Under the pieces are notes generated by a model, which searched no databases, was not told the origin of the DNA, and was given only the letters and a program-made list of their open reading frames with translations. A stretch of 9,373 bases of DNA from a bacterium. GTDB taxonomy: Bacteria; Krumholzibacteriota; Krumholzibacteriia; WVZY01. Below, piece by piece: positions 1-4,179 of this stretch. A program made the position numbers and the translations under genes. Position 1 is the stretch's first letter, and each line of letters begins with the position of its first letter. The stretch covers positions 1-9,373 of the forward strand of contig JAPUJU010000124.1 of NCBI GenBank assembly GCA_027296025.1, written 5' to 3'.

Positions 1-489
1 ATCGTAGGCCGCCGCCTGTCCGATCTCTTGGCGGGCTTTCTCCAGCCGCTTCCGGATTTCCTCACTATCGTCCGTCCCTCGCTCCCGGATGCGGGATTCC
101 AGCTCTCCGGATGACGGAGGTAAGATAAAAATCATCGCCGCGTTCGGAAAGCACTTTTTTACCGCGACCCCTCCCTGTACGTCGATATTCAGGACCACTT
201 CCCAGCCGTCGTCAAGGTGCGCCGAGACAAATTCCTTCGGCGTCCCATAGCTCTGGCCGTGAACGACGGCCCACTCGATCAGAGCACCATCCTTGAGCTT
301 CTCGAATTCCCGGTCGGTGACGAAAAAGTAGGCCTCGCCTTCCTGTTCACCTTCTCTTGGCGCCCGCGTCGTTGTCGAGATCGACTCGGCCAACCGCGGG
401 TCCAGGAGCAGCAATCTTTCTACCAGCGTGGTTTTGCCGACGCCGGACGGCCCCGAAATGACGACGGGAAAGGCGCGTGTTCGTTTCAT
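1..489 (-). CDS. gmk: Guanylate kinase, C-terminus cut by window edge
   Basis: Guanylate kinase phosphorylates GMP to GDP with ATP in the cytoplasm, supplying GTP and dGTP synthesis. The 163 visible residues show the P-loop GPSGVGKT (13-20), the region before the GMP lid with STTTRAPREGE (38-48), the GMP-site segment EWAVVHGQSYGTP (72-84), NIDVQGG (101-107) and the lid region RIRERGTDD followed by IRKRLEKA. Family members are about 190-210 residues, so roughly the last 30-45 lie off the left edge. The ATG at 487-489 has a modest GGGTGA ribosome site just before it. It follows yicC by 33 nt on the same strand. yicC-gmk is a widespread bacterial pair, often continuing into rpoZ, which cannot be checked here. 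No anomaly seen. Confidence 0.97.
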   Translation of the reverse strand, partial: MKRTRAFPVVISGPSGVGKTTLVERLLLLDPRLAESISTTTRAPREGEQEGEAYFFVTDREFEKLKDGALIEWAVVHGQSYGTPKEFVSAHLDDGWEVVLNIDVQGGVAVKKCFPNAAMIFILPPSSGELESRIRERGTDDSEEIRKRLEKARQEIGQAAAYD

Positions 490-522
490 GTCACCCTACG
501 GCACCCCGCACAGGCGCCGCCG

Positions 523-1398
523 TTACTCTATGTTCTGAACCTGCTCGCGAAGCCGCTCGGTCTCTTCTCGAAGCGACACGGTGAACTCCGCCACGCTCGC
601 ATCCGAGGCCTTCGACGCAATCGTCGTCGCCTCGCGGTGTACCTCCTGCAGGAGATACGTCAGCTTCTTTGCCACCGCGCCACCCCGGTCGAAACACGCC
701 TTGATCTGAGCGAGGTGGCTCTTCAGGCGGGTCACTTCCTCCGCGAAATCGAGCTTCTCGGACATGATCGCGACCTCAGTCATCCACCGGTTGTTGTCGA
801 GCTTTGCCCCTTCGAGTCCTTTATCCAGGCGCTCGCGTAGCGCGACGCGATGAGCGGCGATGACTTTCGGCGCTCGCTTCTCGACAGAAGAGACGACCTT
901 CGTAATCGAGGCAAGCCTTGCACGAAGATCGGCCTCCAGGGCCCTGCCCTCGTCGCGCCGCATCTTGACACAGGACGAAAGCGCCTGCTTCAGGCCCCGC
1001 TCGACGAGCGGCCACACATGGTCGGCGTCGACATCGTTTTCCTTCAAGTGAAAAACCTCCGGCAGCGTCGCCATCGTATTGATATCGAGCGCTCCCCCCA
1101 CCCCTTTTCTTTTCGCGAACCGCCCGAGCTTCTCGATATATTGCTCCATGAGCGGCACGTTGATTTTCACGTCGTAGTCAGGCTGGTCGGCATCCATCGA
1201 GATCGTCACAGCCACACGGCCACGGGTGATTTTTTCTTTGAGAAGTTCCTTGATCTCGTGTTCGCGGCGGCCGAGCAACCTCGGCATCTTGATCGACAGA
1301 TCGAGGTAGCGATGATTGACCGTTCGGATTTCGACCGCGACGCTGGACTTCTTGTTGGAGACTTCCCCCTCACCGAACCCGGTCATACTCATCAGCAT
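523..1398 (-). CDS. yicC: YicC-family endoribonuclease
   Basis: The 291-residue protein is of normal family length and starts MLMSMTGFGEG, matching the family's conserved MTGFG opening. It contains EIRTVNHRYLDL in the N-terminal domain, RGRVAVTI soon after, and the C-terminal hallmark ending REQVQNIE. Characterised relatives (E. coli YicC, B. subtilis YloC) are endoribonucleases acting in RNA turnover; that function is carried over by homology. The start at 1398 is preferred because AGGGGAG lies 5 nt upstream. The frame stays open to a TTG at 1452, but that codon is inside the promoter -35 box. Oddities: the usual GRKLDFL-like segment reads AKKLTYL, and the usual RE-x-NT-x-x-SK reads REATTIASK, so a commonly conserved Asn is Thr. 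It is promoter-proximal to gmk. Confidence 0.95.
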   Translation of the reverse strand: MLMSMTGFGEGEVSNKKSSVAVEIRTVNHRYLDLSIKMPRLLGRREHEIKELLKEKITRGRVAVTISMDADQPDYDVKINVPLMEQYIEKLGRFAKRKGVGGALDINTMATLPEVFHLKENDVDADHVWPLVERGLKQALSSCVKMRRDEGRALEADLRARLASITKVVSSVEKRAPKVIAAHRVALRERLDKGLEGAKLDNNRWMTEVAIMSEKLDFAEEVTRLKSHLAQIKACFDRGGAVAKKLTYLLQEVHREATTIASKASDASVAEFTVSLREETERLREQVQNIE

Positions 1399-1403
1399 TC
1401 GTA

Positions 1404-1410
1404 CTCCCCT
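1404..1410 (-). promoter_or_regulatory. Shine-Dalgarno site fixing the yicC start
   Basis: On the minus strand AGGGGAG stands 5 nt before the ATG at 1396-1398. It selects this start over the longer frame that runs up to 1452. Confidence 0.7.
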
Positions 1411-1423
1411 GTTGTGCGACTCA

Positions 1424-1452
1424 ATACTAAGCGGTACTCTCGCTTCTGTCAA
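1424..1452 (-). promoter_or_regulatory. Sigma-70-type promoter of yicC-gmk
   Basis: Minus-strand TTGACA (1447-1452) is a perfect -35 box. A 17-nt spacer leads to TAGTAT (1424-1429), which matches the -10 consensus at four of six positions. The predicted start is near 1417, giving a leader of about 20 nt before the yicC start. The -35 box shares five base pairs with the -35 of the divergent promoter. Confidence 0.6.
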
Positions 1453-1475
1453 TTGCTAACGCCTCACGTTATAAT
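1446..1475 (+). promoter_or_regulatory. Sigma-70-type promoter of the NFACT gene
   Basis: Plus-strand CTGTCA (1446-1451) matches the -35 consensus at four of six positions. An 18-nt spacer leads to a perfect TATAAT (1470-1475). Transcription would start near 1482, leaving a leader of about 50 nt before the ATG at 1531. It overlaps the yicC promoter on the opposite strand. Confidence 0.6.
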
Positions 1476-1530
1476 GACTTAATTGCAATGAAGGTGACGG
1501 TGATACCGCAGCGGGCCGCCCGCAAAGATC

Positions 1531-3165
1531 ATGAATCATTTCCTGATGCATCTGCTCTCCGATACGGCCACTTCCCGAACCGAGAGAAGGCGGATCTCGT
1601 CCGTCCGCTACCTGAGTCCCCTTCTGTCGATCCTTCTGGAGACCCCCCGCGGCGAGGCCGCCTCGTGTCTTGTCGTCGTGGTCTCGACGCCGGGCCCTTT
1701 CTGGTACATCACCTCGCAGGACCCTCTCGACGGCCTCGGGCTCGACGTGTTCAAGCGAATCACTGGTATGCGGATCCAAACGCTCGCCGCGGTACCGCGA
1801 GAGCGGGTCGTGCGGCTCGAACTGGACACTACCGACGAGGGGAACTCGCTGGTGTTCACTTTGTTTGGAAGCGCTTCTCGTGTGCGCGTGCAGAGCGACG
1901 ACACGATTATCGAATCGCTGGATCCGTCCGAGACCGGGGTGCCGCTTGCCGAGCGAAGGGTGCCACTCAAACAGGACCTGACGGGACTCACCGTAGAGAC
2001 ACTCGCGTGCCTCACACCCGACGAGGCGCCCGGAGCGGTGTCCGGCCTGACACGTGATCTCGTCTCGCACTTCACGTCGGGCAACCGCATAGACGCCGCC
2101 GGGCTCATGAGTTTTCGAGACCAGCTCATCGCCGGAAAGGCCGCGTTCTACCTCGCGTCTGCGAAGCGGCCGGGCGCCGTCGCGCCGTTGCCCGCCGGAG
2201 CGCCTGCGGAGGATACCGCGGCCTCGTTCGGTCCGTTTGAAACAATTGAAGCAGCCTGCAAGGCCGTCGGTGACTCACTTGCAGATGCAGCGCGCGAGGT
2301 GATTCTTCACCGGAAACGGGCGCCGCTCGAGAGACGGCTGCGTGCGAGGGAGGCGCTCCGCGAAAAGCTACAGAAACAACTCGAGGATGCGGAAGCATTC
2401 GACATTGGCCGCAACGAGGCGAACATCCTCAGTGCATTCCAGTCGCAAATCCAGCCCGGTGCCACCGAAGTTGAGCTACCGAACCTCTACGCACAGGGTG
2501 AGACCGTCAACATCGAATTGGATCCCTCGCTCTCGATACGCGAGCAGATCGACCGTCGGTTCAAGCGTGCCAGCAAACTCGAGCGCAGCCGCGACCAGCT
2601 CGCGAACAGGATCGGGCACGTCGAAAAGGAAAGGGCTGCGCTCGCCACGTGCCTGGCAGAGAGTTCAGGGTTAGAGCATTTCCGGGGCTCATTTGAGGTT
2701 CTGGAGCGTTTTCAAAAGCAACATCTTCCCCACCGCCAGGTACGGACCCGGCGCCCGGACGTCGAAAAGACTTACCGCCGTTTCGATCTTTCCCCCCGGT
2801 GGTTTGCTCTGGTCGGTAGAAACGACAAAGAAAACGACGAGATCACGTTTCGCGTCGCTTCCCCCGGCGACATCTGGCTCCACGCCCAGCAGACACCGGG
2901 CTCTCACGTCGTGTTGAAGTCCAGCGACACCACTGGCAACCCACCCGCCGCCGTCCTCGAGGCCGCAGCCGGCATCGCCGCCCACTTCTCCAAGGCTAAG
3001 CACTCGACGCTCGTGCCGGTTATTTACACTCTGCGTAAGTATGTCCGAAAATTCCGGGGCTCCCGCCCCGGCCAGGTTCACTGTGAAAGAGAGAAAACGC
3101 TGTTCGTCCGACCGGAACTGCCCGTGCAGCAACCTGATCGCCAGAACCCCGGTGCCCCTTATTGA
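1531..3165 (+). CDS. rqcH: NFACT-family ribosome quality-control protein (RqcH/Rqc2-like)
   Basis: Family proteins bind obstructed 50S subunits still holding peptidyl-tRNA and, in B. subtilis RqcH, direct addition of C-terminal alanine tails that mark the chain for degradation. The 544 residues show a diverged NFACT-N domain (about 1-200), a linker and helical coiled-coil region (about 240-400), and a clear NFACT-R/DUF814 domain (about 416-530). The latter has WFALVGRNDKEND, GDIWLHAQQTPGSHVVL, EAAAGIAAHFSKAKHSTLVPV, YTLRKYVRK and PGQVHCEREKTLFV. The segment NIELDPSLSIREQIDRRFK matches the family's LDP motif before the coiled coil. B. subtilis RqcH is about 570 residues. An in-frame stop at 1501-1503 leaves no upstream ATG, GTG or TTG. 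The ATG lacks a convincing Shine-Dalgarno site. The N-terminus lacks the usual FDG-like opening, and the Asp-Arg pair of NFACT-N appears as Glu91-Arg92. Family assignment is certain; tailing activity is inference. Confidence 0.92.
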   Translation: MNHFLMHLLSDTATSRTERRRISSVRYLSPLLSILLETPRGEAASCLVVVVSTPGPFWYITSQDPLDGLGLDVFKRITGMRIQTLAAVPRERVVRLELDTTDEGNSLVFTLFGSASRVRVQSDDTIIESLDPSETGVPLAERRVPLKQDLTGLTVETLACLTPDEAPGAVSGLTRDLVSHFTSGNRIDAAGLMSFRDQLIAGKAAFYLASAKRPGAVAPLPAGAPAEDTAASFGPFETIEAACKAVGDSLADAAREVILHRKRAPLERRLRAREALREKLQKQLEDAEAFDIGRNEANILSAFQSQIQPGATEVELPNLYAQGETVNIELDPSLSIREQIDRRFKRASKLERSRDQLANRIGHVEKERAALATCLAESSGLEHFRGSFEVLERFQKQHLPHRQVRTRRPDVEKTYRRFDLSPRWFALVGRNDKENDEITFRVASPGDIWLHAQQTPGSHVVLKSSDTTGNPPAAVLEAAAGIAAHFSKAKHSTLVPVIYTLRKYVRKFRGSRPGQVHCEREKTLFVRPELPVQQPDRQNPGAPY

Positions 3166-3174
3166 TCCCGAGTG

Positions 3175-3208
3175 AAAAAACAAAGAGAGGCGCATTACGC
3201 GCCTCTCT
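3175..3208 (-). terminator. Intrinsic terminator for leftward transcription
   Basis: A perfect 10-bp stem (3184-3193 with 3199-3208) encloses a 5-nt loop. On the minus strand it is followed by TT, G and six T (3183 down to 3175), the layout of a Rho-independent terminator. On the plus strand the hairpin begins 19 nt after the NFACT stop but lacks a downstream T-run. It is therefore oriented mainly for leftward transcripts, though it may also protect the NFACT mRNA end. Confidence 0.85.
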
Positions 3209-3213
3209 CTGTC

Positions 3214-3365
3214 AAAAGAGGATAGTACACCAGCGGATCAAGCTAAGGGCAAGGGCTATGATTCACTGGCCTGACAAGCCACTCAGGGGAAGGTAGCGGG
3301 CGCACTCAACACCCACGAACCTATACGATAGAGCCTTGGCGTAGCCAAATGTACCACCCTCTCTT
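3214..3365 (-). other. 18-bp long-range RNA helix closing a 152-nt domain
   Basis: Minus-strand AAGAGAGGGTGGTACATT (3365 to 3348) pairs without a mismatch with GGTGTACTATCCTCTTTT (3231 to 3214). Thirteen pairs are Watson-Crick and five are G-U. The 116 nt enclosed contain further helices. Because of the G-U pairs the fold favours minus-strand RNA; on the plus strand those five positions become A-C mismatches. This agrees with the strand of the promoter and terminator. Confidence 0.6.
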
Positions 3366-3453
3366 TCTGCCACCGAATGTTCCCTCTTCCTGTGTTTCTT
3401 CGTCCTGGAAACACAGCCATTCCCGGGAAAAAGGAATGACGTCTGTACGTAAC

Positions 3454-3469
3454 CGCAACTATTGTGCCA
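3454..3469 (-). promoter_or_regulatory. Sigma-54 (-24/-12) promoter
   Basis: The minus strand reads TGGCACAATAGTTGCG. The sigma-54 consensus is TGGCAC-R-N4-TTGC-W; every fixed position matches and only the final W is G. The GG and GC doublets are exactly 10 nt apart. Transcription would start near 3443. Sigma-54 promoters need an upstream activator ATPase; an inverted repeat centred 100 bp upstream is a candidate site. Confidence 0.65.
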
Positions 3470-3472
3470 CAG

Positions 3473-3489
3473 GCGGCAAAACCTGCCGC
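3473..3489. repeat. Hairpin GCGGCA-N5-TGCCGC beside the sigma-54 promoter
   Basis: A perfect 6-bp inverted repeat (3473-3478 with 3484-3489) with a 5-nt loop lies just upstream of the -24 element. No T-run follows on either strand, so it is not a standard terminator. It could be a regulator site or the stabilising 3' end of the upstream secreted-protein mRNA. Confidence 0.4.
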
Positions 3490-3533
3490 ATAAATGCCAC
3501 GCCTAACTCTTTGTAAACGGGTGTATTATCGAA

Positions 3534-3553
3534 CTTGTCTCAAAAGAGACGAG
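3534..3553. repeat. Inverted repeat, possible activator site for the sigma-54 promoter
   Basis: CTTGTCTC (3534-3541) and GAGACGAG (3546-3553) form a dyad with an AAAA centre. Seven of eight positions are symmetrical and the eighth is a T-G. The centre lies about 100 bp upstream of the predicted start at 3443, the usual distance for sigma-54 activator sites. It could instead be an mRNA 3' hairpin of the secreted-protein gene, but no T-run follows. Confidence 0.35.
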
Positions 3554-3581
3554 GAGGGGGGTGAATTCGTGGGGGGCAGAA

Positions 3582-3596
3582 GTAAAAAAATTTTAC
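3582..3596. repeat. AT-rich palindrome after the secreted-protein gene
   Basis: GTAAAA (3582-3587) and TTTTAC (3591-3596) flank AAA. On the minus strand this gives seven consecutive T shortly after the stop of the 3612-3989 gene. The stem is short and AT-rich, so termination here would be weak at best. Confidence 0.25.
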
Positions 3597-3611
3597 GGCA
3601 GTAAAGATTCG

Positions 3612-3989
3612 TTACTTTTCGGTCCAGCCGCCTTCACCTGGAATCTCGCCGGTCCAGTTACTCGAACCTGAGTAGAGTTCTTCTCCCTGGTCTTCCCAGT
3701 AAATCTGAATAACGGTACCACTGGTACCCTGGGGTCCTCCGTTCCCGGGGAGCACCGCCGCCTTGATTTCGATGATCGGCGCATTGACCGAGCCTATCAT
3801 CCGGAACTCGATCTGCAGGAACACGGTTGTGGTGAAGGTAAGGGTCTCTCCACCGTAACTTACTGTGGTAACCCCGGGAGCAAGTTTCTTTTTCAGAGGC
3901 GAGGCCAGCCCATCGGCAATGACGGCTGTGGCCAGGACCATGGAAAGTATGACGAGGGCCGCAATTAGAGCCCGAGACCGCAATCGCAT
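3612..3989 (-). CDS. Small secreted protein of unknown function
   Basis: I do not recognise this 125-residue protein. Residues 1-6 are basic (MRLRSR), 7-25 form a hydrophobic stretch, and VIA (23-25) gives a good signal peptidase I site before Asp26. The mature part is about 100 residues with no further membrane segment and no cysteine. It is rich in alternating Thr, Val and Ile (YGGETLTFTTTVFLQIEF, then APIIEIKAAVLPG), suggesting beta strands, followed by a Gly/Pro-rich segment and a tail ending GGWTEK. A periplasmic or secreted location is inferred. Two adjacent ATG codons occur (3990-3992 and 3987-3989); the second is preferred because AGGGGG lies 5 nt before it. The gene has its own putative promoter and is separated from selB by 182 nt. 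Confidence 0.75.
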   Translation of the reverse strand: MRLRSRALIAALVILSMVLATAVIADGLASPLKKKLAPGVTTVSYGGETLTFTTTVFLQIEFRMIGSVNAPIIEIKAAVLPGNGGPQGTSGTVIQIYWEDQGEELYSGSSNWTGEIPGEGGWTEK

Positions 3990-3994
3990 CATAT

Positions 3995-4000
3995 CCCCCT
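3995..4000 (-). promoter_or_regulatory. Shine-Dalgarno site of the small secreted protein
   Basis: AGGGGG on the minus strand is 2 nt from the first and 5 nt from the second of two consecutive ATG codons. The spacing supports the start at 3989. Confidence 0.6.
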
Positions 4001-4056
4001 TATGGGTGATGATGAGCACTGTAAGATGATTGAAGCGCGTCAGTTGCGTTGGCCGA

Positions 4057-4082
4057 CTGGGGTTCGTTCCCGTCCCCCCCAG
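4057..4082. repeat. Stem-loop in the leader of the secreted-protein gene
   Basis: CTGGGG (4057-4062) and CCCCAG (4077-4082) form a 6-bp GC-rich inverted repeat with a 14-nt loop. It would lie in the 5' leader of the 3612-3989 gene if transcription starts near 4090. I recognise no riboswitch consensus. Confidence 0.35.
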
Positions 4083-4096
4083 ACGACTTCTGACTT

Positions 4097-4125
4097 ACTA
4101 TAGCACAAAACGGCCGTGGTTGGAA
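4097..4125 (-). promoter_or_regulatory. Putative sigma-70-type promoter of the secreted-protein gene
   Basis: Minus-strand TATAGT (4097-4102) matches the -10 consensus at five of six positions. It lies 17 nt after TTCCAA (4120-4125), a weak -35 with three of six. The predicted start is near 4090, leaving a leader of about 100 nt. Confidence 0.4.
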
Positions 4126-4145
4126 GACGGAAATGTGGCTCCCTT

Positions 4146-4179
4146 GCGGTATCTGAACCGCTTGGGCGAGTCTACGCCC
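4146..4179 (-). other. Tandem hairpins at the end of selB
   Basis: Two 5-bp GC-rich hairpins with 6-nt loops stand 2 nt apart: 4164-4168 with 4175-4179, and 4146-4150 with 4157-4161. The loop of the first contains the selB stop codon. There is no T-run, so they are not a standard intrinsic terminator; they may protect the operon's 3' end. Confidence 0.35.

Larger units (their letters stand above)
3175..3443 (-). ncRNA. Candidate sigma-54-dependent structured RNA
   Basis: This segment lies between a near-consensus -24/-12 promoter and a same-strand intrinsic terminator, and no convincing gene is present. The predicted RNA is about 270 nt. From 5' to 3' it has a hairpin with a 9-bp stem (3393-3401 with 3411-3419) and an AGGA-containing 9-nt loop. 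An 18-bp closing helix follows (3348-3365 with 3214-3231). Inside the helix are GCUA/UAGC (3342-3345 with 3242-3245), a CAAGGCU/AGCCCUUG helix with one bulged C, and a CCUGA/UCAGG apical stem (3283-3287 with 3270-3274). The last element is the terminator. The long rod with internal loops recalls 6S RNA in outline, but I see no sequence match to 6S, tmRNA, SRP RNA or RNase P RNA. Promoter and terminator are direct observations; existence of the RNA is inference. Confidence 0.5.

Noticed and set aside
1399..1452. N-terminal extension of YicC up to a TTG at 1452
   Set aside because: The TTG is part of the -35 box, the extension does not fit the family's MTGFG start, and a good ribosome site serves the ATG at 1398.
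3283..3420. A 45-codon minus-strand frame from ATG at 3420 inside the candidate RNA
   Set aside because: GGGA abuts the ATG with no proper spacing, the codons are rich in AGA, AGG and GTA unlike the neighbours, and the protein has no recognisable feature. Kept only as an alternative to the RNA call.
3175..3443. 6S RNA, tmRNA, SRP RNA, RNase P RNA or a CsrB-type RNA
   Set aside because: The rod shape recalls 6S, but I see no convincing match to conserved sequence of any of these classes, and only four GGA motifs occur, too few for a CsrA sponge.
3473..3507. A second -24/-12 element (TGGCATTTATGCGGCA, minus strand)
   Set aside because: The GG-GC spacing fits, but four conserved positions differ from consensus, unlike the near-perfect site at 3454-3469.
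3556..3576. Two runs of six G flanking GAATTC, a possible G-quadruplex
   Set aside because: Two G6 runs cannot give the four separated G3 runs of a standard quadruplex. It is probably only base-composition skew.
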